Source of the DNA: Pogonophryne albipinna
Lineage: Eukaryota; Chordata; Actinopteri; Perciformes; Artedidraconidae
DNA: 64,000 bases
Assembly (NCBI GenBank): GCA_028583405.1
Contig: CM053250.1
Coordinates: 40,970,230-41,034,229, forward strand
Direction of reading: 5' to 3'
The notes below the pieces were generated by a model. That model worked only from the letters and a program-made list of their open reading frames with translations. It was not told the origin of the DNA and made no database searches. Position 1 is the stretch's first letter, and each line of letters opens with the position of its first letter. The translations under genes and the position numbers were made by a program. Shown here piece by piece: positions 54,887 to 64,000 of the stretch.

Positions 54887-56740
54887 CAACTAAAACCAGG
54901 ATCCTAAAAACTGAAAGGTAAAACGGACGCCTGTTTCTATCGAAGGTCTGTAGATTGGCTAATCTAAATTTTAGAGTTGTCAAAGATATTTCCAAGTGTC
55001 ATTTACGGTAAAGAATGCAATGCATAGTTTAGTATTGGTAGATAAAGTTATAAAATAGATAAAGCAACGGTTAGAAGTCTCGTGGATTTTTCAGAATCAT
55101 ACGACTGACTCGTTAGCTACACGTGAAGGGATGAGGAGTGTAAGACGAAGGTGAAAGGCCCCGTGGGTTTTTTCAGAAATCGAGACGGCAAACCCATCGG
55201 AAGTTCAGTGGTTTTCTAAAAGACTCCATCCAGAACAAATCTGAATAATGCTTTCCAGTCTCATAGGAGCCTGCAGTTGCATTATATGTGAACATGCAAG
55301 AGGAGAAACGCCAACTTCAAAAGCCATTGAAATGAACGGATTTCTCTTGTTCTGTTGGGTTTAACGCCCATTCTGTTGAAAGAAATATTGCATCTTAAAA
55401 GCTGAACAGACAGCGTGGAGGATATATTTATGTGCTTTTGAATAAATAGAATACATTCTTGAACATAGAATGGCCTAAGTCAGATAAAGAAATGCGAAGT
55501 CATAATGGTAGAATACCATGGGTTTAAGAAAGCCCCCCTTTCTCCACATTTCTGCTCTAATTATGTGCAGCAGCCCGGAGCCAGACTGCTTGTTAATGTC
55601 TGGAAAATGGCTGCTGAGCGTTGGATTTAACGAGTGAATAATCAACAAGTGATCTGAAGTGAGAGTGAATAACATTGAAAATTAATGGAGTGATTTGATG
55701 TAGTAAGATATATTGAAATAAATAAGAAACTATAATTTGTTGTTTTTGGCATAGTTTTTGTGGGACACAGTTACGTCACATTGTGGTTTTAATGAGAAGT
55801 TTTGAGAACTGATTGTTACTATTGCATTGCATTGTGAATTTCGTGGTATTTGTCATTAACTGAGAATTTTACTTAATTATATTTCAGAGGAACTTAATTG
55901 CATACAGTAACGTTGAGGGAAAGTAAAAAGAGGTTTACTGAGTATATGAAGTACATGCAGGTTAAGGTTCGATTCAAATTAAATATGATAGTGGATTATT
56001 CCACCTAGATTAGACATAAAAAGAGGATAATTTGTTAAACATTAAATAACAAACTCACTGTAAGAAATATATATTGTAATGTTATTTAGGAGTTGTATTG
56101 ATCATACAACAGTGAAGTTCAGCTCTAAGTGTTATGAACTGGCTTTGGCTGGTTACATTTTTTATTGAAACCAGACTACAAGTCGTATGGTTTAATTTTT
56201 ATTGAACTCAGTCTCCAAGCAGTGTGGTTTATATCTGCACATGTGTTGAGTGATCCCCTCCCCTTCCCCCACTCACATGAGGCCAGTGCTATACTGCGAA
56301 GCTAGTTAGCCAGCAAGTTGGCATACTAGATGGTGAAATAGTTGGAGTAAAGATGTACACGAACAAGGAGAGTAGATTAAGTTGTTTTGTTTTTCATGCT
56401 TTTCACCAAGGCTCATTTGAATGGTTATTATTTTAATGTAGTGTTGTTTTGAGTTATATTTCTAAAACTATAATGTACCCAAACGCATGTGGTTTCTTTG
56501 TCACAGTTCATTTTAAAGTCAGCCACCTCATGGCTAGATCTCATCTCTGAGAGTCCATTGTGTTAATGATTAAGAGGTCCTTTTGTTCTTCAGGCCACAT
56601 GAGGTCAAGAGTCATTCTGTTAGACCACAATCTTGTGTAAGACAAATCATTGTTCTTTTGTCACATTTTGAATTACATAAGATTTCATTTTGCTAAATCA
56701 ATTTATCTATAAATGTTGTAGTTGGAGTTTGGTGTTTGCT
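54887..56740. other. Spacer between the retroviral inverted copies, no gene recognised
   Basis: AT-rich sequence following the truncated Gmr1-like frame. It may contain retroviral leader sequence, but I find no LTR, primer site or coding motif. Confidence 0.4.
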
Positions 56741-56742
56741 AA

Positions 56743-57139
56743 CATTTTTAGGAACGACATAGGCCTACACTTGGGTCAAATTACATTACTGTGATCTGAT
56801 TAGTATGCTCTGCAGGTTTACTATTGTTCTAACCAAGCAGTGGGATTTTTGGGTACAGGGAGGTTCTTTCATAGTGTGTGGAATATGCGATGCTGGAAAC
56901 ATGTGGGTGTTGAGAAACTTAGTTTGGGTAAATATGTCACAATGGACGAAACGATTATTAGAGGGAGTTTTTGTAATATCATTAGTAGACATTAATTGTG
57001 TTGTTTAGATGGCATTTAACTACTAAGACCCAAAAATCCCACTGCTTGGTTAGAACAATAGTAAACCTGCAGAGCACACTAATCAGATCACAGTAATGTA
57101 ATTTGACCCAAGTGTAGGCCTATGTCGTTCCTAAAAATG
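56743..57139. repeat. 112-bp inverted repeat with 173-bp spacer
   Basis: 56743-56854 (contains GGAACGACATAGGCCTACAC) and 57028-57139 are reverse complements with few mismatches. The spacer has no recognised feature. Either a foldback MITE or a rearrangement product near the middle of the larger palindrome. Confidence 0.85.
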
Positions 57140-57144
57140 TATGA

Positions 57145-57838
57145 TTAGAAAGAGACAGAGTGGAAAGGGTTGGATTTATTTAACCTCAGTGTGCTAGAAT
57201 TTCTATAGGTAATGCGTCCCGAGACCTGGACTCTCTCTCTCTGCCTGTCATACGGCTAAGACCCCGACCCTCCAAGCAGACAAAAGACCTAATCCAACAG
57301 GAGACTCCTCCTTCTCAATAGACCAGACAGAGAACCAGAGCTGAACCAACAACAACAATAAGAACTGCATCCAGAACTATCTCCACCTGTGGCATCCAGA
57401 ACCAAACAGCTTGCTGACAGGCAGAGATCTACTCTCACCAGTCCCTCAAACAAGAGCAAAGTGTGGGACATGAGAGCAGAATCCGCCCTCCATAAAGCAG
57501 CAGAGAGAATGTGAAGGAGGAGATGAAGTGCAAAGCAGTGCAACAACAGTGGCATGAGGGGGGCTGCAGATGTAGCTGGGCAGATGGCTGCCTCAAAGAG
57601 TGACAGCTGATGGACAAAGGGGGAGGAGTCAGAATCAGAGGAGTTGGTCGAGCAGAATGTGCGGTGGCCAGGGGTCACGGCTTGAGATAAACCAGAGGAG
57701 AGGGGAAGGGAATCAACGGGAATGAGTGAGTTTACACATAAACACACTTATAAGTGCACATTTAAAGAACTTGAATTGACTTGATAAATAAGTGAAGATA
57801 AAAAGTTGTATTAACCATGAATTAATCAATTGGTAAAT
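57145..57838. other. No gene recognised
   Basis: GA-rich to mixed sequence just before retroviral copy B, with short ORFs on both strands. It may be gag-like retroviral sequence, but I see no diagnostic motif. Confidence 0.35.
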
Positions 57839-58984
57839 TAAAAATAGCAGTAAAGAGGAAACTATTAAAGTAAAATGAGAATCATCCTAAAACACACTGA
57901 GGGATAAAGGGGGATACATGACAGAATATAACCATATGCTTCAATCTTTTCATCATGTTAACAAATCATTCTTCAAGAGATTTTTATTCACCTGTGAATA
58001 AGGTACTGTTCTCATTTGTTACAATATAGATCACCATTAAAAGGATAATTTTAGGAACCACTCTATAAGACAAATCTTTATTTGTATGGATAAGGTTAAA
58101 GGGATAGCTGGTGCCACGCCAAATATAGTATTCCAATCTATAAATTATTGATTTCACCATTGTGCCATAGTGATTGCCATAGGAGGGATGTCGGATGGAC
58201 ATACGAAATGACTTCTGTTTTTAAATCCTTGATAAAGGAGGGAGTAATTGTTGCGTGTTCGGACACCCAGGGTTCCACACACTGCTAAAGAGTTTAACAT
58301 TGTTTTTAAGTAAACCAGAATTGAAGATAAATGGGTATAATGAGCTATGAAATGCAGAGCTGCACAGATCCAAGTAATGTTTTGACACAAGATAATAATT
58401 ATATGCACAAGTTTCTGAAATAGATCTATTAGACATTTTAATATAGATTAGGTGTTAATAAACTGCAGTAGTAGTACTATAAGGAAGTGACATTTTTTGG
58501 CTAACACTTTTCAGGGAATGTGGGAAACAGCTGTTCCGATGAAAAGTTAGAGATATCTGGAAAATTATAGTTGTAATAGTGAATTAATAAATGATGGCGC
58601 TCCATATATGACAAATTTTTGTAGACAAAGGATACTGGCCTATGCTGAAATATCAAAGTCTCTGCAGAGCACGACACATGACCAAAAAGACTGAGACCAA
58701 CTGACCTTTGACCCTGACCGACAGTGTAACTTGAGACGGCACTGTCAATGACTGACTCTGGGGTGAGCCTGACCAGGACATTACAACCTGACAGTGTGAG
58801 TGTGAGTGTATGTCTGCATGTGATCAGTGCAACTGCATGATTTAAAACAATGACTAATCAAGCATGTTTTTGGACTAAACACATTATTCTGGGGCTCAAC
58901 ACAATTCCACAGAATTGGAAAACCGTACAGGTGACCCGTTTCTAATCTACTTGATGATATTTTACTCCCACAGGAGGTGGCAGT

Positions 58985-59209
58985 TTGCAGAATGTGAAAC
59001 TCAAACTAAAACATGAAGATTCTGTTTCTTTTAGGACTGAAGGATGGAGAGAAACACTTCATTTCACTGAAGTGTTTACTGTGGAAATGATGGATGTACA
59101 TTTGGGAAAATGTTTGGTATTTTCTTATAATCCATGGTTACACATGAGGTTCATGTGTAAAAAGGGGGAGTGTAAAATTCACAATGTACATTTTTCATTT
59201 AGGGACTGA
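58985..59209 (+). pseudogene. Possible retroviral env fragment
   Basis: Open for 74 codons and conserved without change in copy A (50747-50971 on the minus strand). Cysteine-bearing, with FRTEGWRETLHFTEVF and RFMCKKGECKIH. The product is not identified; a viral surface-protein fragment is a guess from position and composition. Confidence 0.3.
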
Positions 59210-60189
59210 AAGGAACCTGCTGCCCCAACTCGATTGTTCAATCTGACCATTGATTGACAGTTTTAGAATTGACCTGCTCCATATCTGGGGATAAGATACT
59301 GTTTGATTAATGTTGACATGTTTCTAAATATTGGTTGAGTTATAACAGGTAACACAGATGCAGAATCAGTGGCCAAGGGGCTACTGTGAGAGATGTAAGT
59401 CCAGAATGGAATACTGAGGAAGTTGACCGGTGAGTAATGTTTCAACAGGTATTAAAGTAACTGAGGTTTGAAATGTAGAAAGAACATATTACAGTTAAAG
59501 CTAAAACATAGTAATGTAATGAGACAGAATTTAATTTAGACAGCATCATGTAACTAGCCTGGTAAAGAAGTAAAAGCCATAGACTTTATTGTTTAGGTCA
59601 TTATGGGGATATACATTTCATCTAAGTTCATAATAGAAAGACATTTGATGACAGTTTGTTGGAATTCTGTATTCATTTTTTCAGCTTAATAATATCTCAG
59701 CACTGACTGGTAGAAGCAGTATCACCAGGAAATCATTCACTTTGTCAGTATCATGATTTTGGTTGTTTTTGAATCCATAACATTAGTTTGTTTCTTTACC
59801 AGAAACATTAGCAGTTCATATTATATTTAGATTTTAAATGGGATCTCAAGGATTTCATTTAAAAATAAACACAGATGCTTGTCAGAAATTCAGAGCTATT
59901 GAAATATGTTATTTGGTTCACCTAGAGATGTTGGAGTTTTGTTGCCATAGGCCAAGTATTAAGATTCTGAAGCTGCACTGGCAGATAGGAGGTCTACAAT
60001 TAATTTAGAAAACCTGTTCACAGACGGCTGTTGTTTTAAGACACCCCACCAATAGGCTCCAAGCGGCCTACGCAGTGGTGGGTCAAACAGCGGAGGGCCC
60101 CGGAGCCCTGAGCGTAGGCTTGAGGGATTTGTATCAGATTTCTCCACACAGGTTGGTGATGCCAAAGGGGCACCCAGGAGGCTGACACA

Positions 60190-60468
60190 GCGGAGTTCGT
60201 CTGGCTGAAGGTCATCAGGACAAAGTGGCTCAACCCCAGGCTCTCCGGCCCCGACCGAGTGACCCAGCGGATCTCTCATGCCATCCGCCAAGGAGGAAAG
60301 GGGGACAGCTCGTACCACGGGAGCCAGTGTGCGGCGACGAAACCACCTGCTAGGACCGTGGACGACATCAGGACGGACGTGGCCCTCGCACAGGAGGTCG
60401 ACTCGGAAGCAGCCATCAGTGGACTGGACGACAACGACCTCGAGGACATCCTTACAGCAGACGACTAG
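60190..60468 (+). pseudogene. Retroviral integrase C-terminal-like region with acidic tail, copy B
   Basis: Reads EFVWLKVIRTKWLNPRLSGP then ...YHGSQC, the pattern of the small SH3-like domain ending retroviral integrases (W, PR-x-x-GP, H near the end). A tail DSEAAISGLDDNDLEDILTA follows to a stop at 60466-60468. The integrase core is missing. The tail is kept in both inverted copies with only a few differences in the whole block. Confidence 0.5.
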
Positions 60469-60585
60469 GAAGCGGGCTGGGGGACTTGTCGAGGCAGCAG
60501 AGGAGTCTACTTCTCTCTGATCAGTTCCACCAGTGAAGGGAAAGCCGCATCTCCCCCTCCCTATCAGAGGGGGGGGGGGGGGCTG

Positions 60586-60900
60586 ATGATTCACCACACA
60601 AGGAGACTGCTTTCTAGCTCTCAGGTTGCCCTCTCATGGTTCCTTCACTGCCATGGAAAGTGGTGTTCTGTTCCCAAAGATTTCAAGTACTTTGGGTCTC
60701 AGTTTCTGATAGATTTATACAATATTGGGGGACAGACACAGTGGAAAGGAATGACAGTAGTTATGTTTCAAGTGCCTTGTGTAAGTTGGTCTCTTTATAG
60801 AGAGCCCAAAAGGGGGATTGAAGATTATTATCATCTGATATTTGGGAAGTGTGTTACATTTGAAATGGCAGAAAGTCTTGTTGCAACTTCCAGATATTAA
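60586..60900 (+). pseudogene. Retroviral ORF of unknown function just before the LTR
   Basis: 104 codons from ATG in copy B; copy A has the same frame (49040-49357, minus). Near-identical between copies and ends a few bases before the polypurine tract, where a C-terminal env or accessory frame would end. No motif that I can assign. Confidence 0.35.
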
Positions 60901-60911
60901 AAGAGGCCCCT

Positions 60912-61778
60912 TGAGTTTCTCTGGAAATTATCAATAGTAGCAGTTAAGTGAATACTGTTCAAACAATACCTGTGTTTGTGTTTTGTATTGATTTCTCTGT
61001 TTTATCCTTTCATAAATGTGAGGACTAAACTTGCTCAAACATTCTGGGGTGCTTGGAGTAAACAGGTTTTATTGCTCTGTGGGGGAGGTGTAGGTATGCA
61101 GGGCAGTGGGCTAGGTGGATGAGAGTACCTTCTGCTTAAGATCTCCAGTATGTCATGTTTCAGGGAAGTCTACATATATTGAATAGTATATGTGTGTGTT
61201 TAATTACTTTGTATTAATAATAGCAGTCTGTGTAACCAGAAGCGGAAAATATGAGGAGTAAAACCATTATTTGGAGTAAGATGTGAGCAAGAGAATATTC
61301 TTTAGACCCAACTCAGGTCTCTGGAATGTGGGGGGATGTGTGTGTGTGTGTGTGTGGAAGCTGCAGAAATATGAGACAGCGAACGCCAGATGTGTTTTGC
61401 TTCAAACTGAGACTGTTTGCGGGTCCTCTGCTGGCACGCGCTGATTCACTGCGACACAGCATCTTTTGCATCTCCCAATGAGATGACCTGAAAAGATGAC
61501 CAGCTGACCCAACCCCTCCTGTTTTGTTTTCTGCATGTAAGCCTGTTCTATCTGTTGGTTCCTTCTCTTTTGCTCCTGCCGTCAAGATGAAAGGTTCTCC
61601 CGGCATTTGGACCAGAGCAGGAGTTGGGCCTACCCCTTTTGAGAAGTGTATTTGTATTCTTACCGTTTATCATTAAAGCAGATTATTGTTTAACCCCTAT
61701 CCTGGTTGTTTTGGGTTTTCCTTCTTTTAAAGCAAACTCATATATGATCGGCGCGGAGCAGAGATATCTGCTACAACA
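60912..61778 (+). repeat. Retroviral LTR, copy B
   Basis: Starts TGAGTTTCTCTGG after AAAAGAGGCCCC and ends CTACAACA. 87 bp longer than copy A through insertions near 61080-61130 and elsewhere; a (TG)n run lies at 61337-61356. CATTAAAGC near 61671 could be the poly(A) signal. Confidence 0.65.
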
Positions 61779-62883
61779 ATTGGACAACTCTGGACGGAAA
61801 ATTGAGGCTTAAAAATATGAGATAATCCATAATCTTCAGTGTGGTTAGCTATGAATCTTCCAAAACTGTGCAACAGTACAGTAGGCCCACACAAACTGCA
61901 GAACACTGGTGCTTTGGGAACACTAAAATGATTTAATTCCCATTTAAAATCAGGAGACTAAATACGAACTGTGTGTGTGTATGTGTGGTGTGTGTGTGTC
62001 ATACTTGCCAACCCTCCCGATTTTCGCGGGAGACTCCCGATTTCATTGCCCTCTCCCCGGTTTCCTCCCGGGGTCATATTTCTCCCGATTTCTGACAAAA
62101 TCAGATTTACTCACGACTGTTTCCACACGGACTTTAATACAGCTACATCATTGTTTGGTTTCCATGGTAGCGCGTCTCTTTAGCAGCGCGCGCAACTCAA
62201 AGTTTGAGAGGGTGAGGAAGATGAAAACTGAACAAGAATCGACAACTCCACCCTCTGCTCACTCCTTTCCTGTAAAACACAGGTCCAGCCCACACATATG
62301 CTCCATGGTGCTACAGGCATTGCCTTACAACTACAATAAGCATGTAAATGTTAATCTACAGCTCCGGCGATCCACTAGCACCGAGACGCAGCCATCCTCG
62401 ACAACTACTGTAGCGTCACCTTGGATACGAGTCCAAACAACTCACAGACACACAGGCCAGGGTGCTGACAAGGCGCCCTTTGAGCATCAGATCTGACAAC
62501 GCTGATTGGCTGAAATTATGTTTCGGCGGCATAGTTTACAGATAGCAACAGTCAGCAATGTGTTGGCTGCTGCTGCTCTGGCTGAGGGCTCCTTTCTTAG
62601 CGCCCGGACGAGAGAGGGTAATGATACACGCTGCGGCCAGGCAGGAAACATGTGACTTATCAGTAACTTTAGATATCGTAAAACAATTTTAAACGAGATT
62701 TTATTGTAGATTATACATTTTACTGATACCAATTATATAATATTTACCTTGTTCATTAAAAATAAAAATAAAATAAAAAATATTTTTTTTAAATATATTT
62801 ATTTATTTATTTTTAATGACAATCAAACATGTGGGAAGAGGGTGGGCGGCGCCCCTAGCGCCCCTATGGGCCGGCCGCCACTG
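61779..62883. other. Fragments of two or more DNA transposons
   Basis: ATACTTGCCAACCCTCCCGA at about 61992 is the end of one fish family (CTCCCGATTT words follow). GGGCCGGCCGCCACTG ending at 62883 is the right end of a CAGTGGCGGCC-type element. No coding content recognised. Confidence 0.45.
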
Positions 62884-63098
62884 CAATGTACTTAACCCCA
62901 AATAAAAGAACCCAATAAAAAGAGTTGTTAAATATTAGTGAAGTCCCGTTGTAATAACAATAACTCATCTCTCTCGAGTTTTATTTTTGAGCTTGTGTCA
63001 AGTGTCGTACTTGGGTTGCCGTCCAGAGTTGTCCAATATGGCGGACCATCTCGCACATGCGCAGTACAGATCGGGCAGGGGGACGGATCAGGTCGTGA
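62884..63098. mobile_element. Second copy of the GTCACTACCCGATC MITE, right part
   Basis: CAATGTACTTAACCCCAAAT through GGGCAGGGGGACGGATCA aligns nearly base for base with 19377-19606. It has only one unit of the 17-bp sequence at its end, so the array at 18964-19279 is specific to the first copy. Its left part was replaced at 62883 by another element. Confidence 0.85.
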
Positions 63099-63109
63099 AA
63101 AGGGCAACC

Positions 63110-64000
63110 ATGGCAACCATGCTCCGGGGTCTTCTTCGCTGCTTTTGGTGTATTTTGTGGCGGCAGCAGCGCCACTTACAGGCCTGGCATATGTACTACA
63201 GCGTTTCCAGCATTTCCAGCGGTCTCGTGTGAACGGACACGTTAATGAATCGAATGCGTGTGAACCTGGTGTGAACGGAAGACTTTTTTGCCTTTGCGTA
63301 TGCGTTTTACCGTATGCGTCCTCGATATACATATATCTTAGCTCTTAGCTTAACATGCTCGTTCAGTTAGCATGTATGCTAACTGAACATTCTCATTCCT
63401 TTAAATTGAATATTTAAAATACAAATTAGCAAAATTAATTACACTGCACTAAACAGCCAAATCAACAAAGAGCTGAGAACCTAAATAATATGTAATTATA
63501 TCTTAAGGTCCCTACACACCAATCTGACACCAAAGAACACGTCCCGACAGATCCGACTGCTGCGTCGCCTCACGTCTCCTCTCATGCGTGAGTCAGTAGC
63601 GTGGCGTGGGAAAAAAATTAGGGGAAGCCAATAATACGTCCTTTCTTTTGGGTCGGGGGTGTGGTGGTCAATATAATAACGTAACCAGATGAGTGATTAC
63701 AGCACCCGGTATCATTTTACACACATTTGTACATACAGATGCAGGACTTACACACGCCTGTTATCTAACCGACAGGTCCGCACGCACTCTCCAGCCCAAA
63801 CTCTAATAAGCATTCATTCACAAACTAAATCAGGAGACCTTTAACGTTTTACGTCCGATTCGCTCCTTTTTTCCTCTCTGTACGCAGCTCCAGTTTGGGC
63901 ATCGGCCTGTCATCAGATTGTATTTGTTGTTGTTGCTGCTGTAGCGGAAGTTTAGTACAATTATTTTTGAGTAAATACTCCACATCTCCACCCTCCATAA
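63110..64000. other. MITE fragments at the right edge, no gene recognised
   Basis: A right MITE end (TTACCGTATGCGTCCTCG, about 63309) matches the family half at 27020. A new element start AAGGTCCCTACACACCAATC lies at 63507 and runs towards the edge. The (GTT/GCT)n near 63930 is low complexity. Confidence 0.4.

Larger units (their letters stand above)
57840..61778 (+). mobile_element. Endogenous retrovirus 3' segment, copy B
   Basis: Inverted partner of copy A. It starts at the same internal point (AAAAATAGCAGTAAAGAGGA) and ends at the LTR terminus. The internal part includes an env-like ORF (58985-59209), an integrase-C-terminal-like block (about 60190-60468), a further ORF (60586-60900), a polypurine tract (about 60898-60910) and the LTR. 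No intact viral gene. Because both copies share the same 5' break, one is probably a duplicate of the other and not a separate infection event. Confidence 0.8.

Overview
This window is eukaryotic, almost certainly from a percomorph (spiny-rayed) teleost fish. It is AT-rich and intron-bearing. Two vertebrate genes are recognisable (pigy and pyurf), and most of the rest is mobile elements typical of fish: Tc1, hAT, PIF/Harbinger, TTAA-target elements, L1-like and other LINEs, a Gmr1-like Ty3/gypsy element and an endogenous retrovirus. I see no prokaryotic genes, no CRISPR array, and no tRNA or rRNA gene apart from a tRNA-derived SINE fragment.

Host genes lie in the first 25 kb. A plus-strand gene (coding exons 10995-12371 and 13227-13361, possible 5' leader exon near 7905-7989) encodes a lysine-rich, probably nuclear protein of about 503 residues that I cannot name. 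Facing it on the minus strand is the bicistronic pyurf-pigy unit: pyurf exon 1 at 23917-24098, exon 2 at 17488-17632, then pigy at 17190-17402 in the same exon, with a poly(A) signal at 17097-17102. The 6.3-kb pyurf intron holds a near-perfect hairpin (18497-18607), a small element carrying a 17-bp minisatellite, and a 3.8-kb terminal-inverted-repeat element carrying a 23-copy 70-bp minisatellite with a 7-unit higher-order pattern.

1-10 kb and 24-31 kb are layered repeats: the 3' end of a broken LINE, a SINE, a Harbinger MITE with TAA duplication, a hAT remnant with a frameshifted BED finger, and an L1-like LINE (27346-30208) interrupted by a TTAA element whose insertion can be reconstructed to the base.

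31.3-43.9 kb is one Tc1 transposon split by later insertions. One is a 9.9-kb element with about 300-bp inverted ends and ATTA duplication. Inside it sits a 7-kb element with about 400-bp inverted ends, encoding on the minus strand a six-exon, roughly 1,600-residue protein that is now broken. It has Cys/His motifs at the N-terminus and a FEN/XPG (PIN-like) nuclease pattern at the C-terminus, with no DDE transposase that I can see. This is the most interesting object here. The same Tc1 copy also received a hAT element with an 8-bp duplication, which itself received a 152-bp hAT-like MITE.

44.6-64 kb is dominated by retroelements. A Gmr1-like element (LTR from 47650, tRNA-Pro-type primer site at 52376, gag, protease followed directly by the integrase zinc finger) has its 5' LTR interrupted by the 3' part of an endogenous retrovirus. 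A second copy of that same retroviral segment lies in inverted orientation at 57840-61778, giving 3.8-3.9-kb inverted arms. The window ends in further MITE fragments, including a second copy of the family that carries the 17-bp minisatellite.
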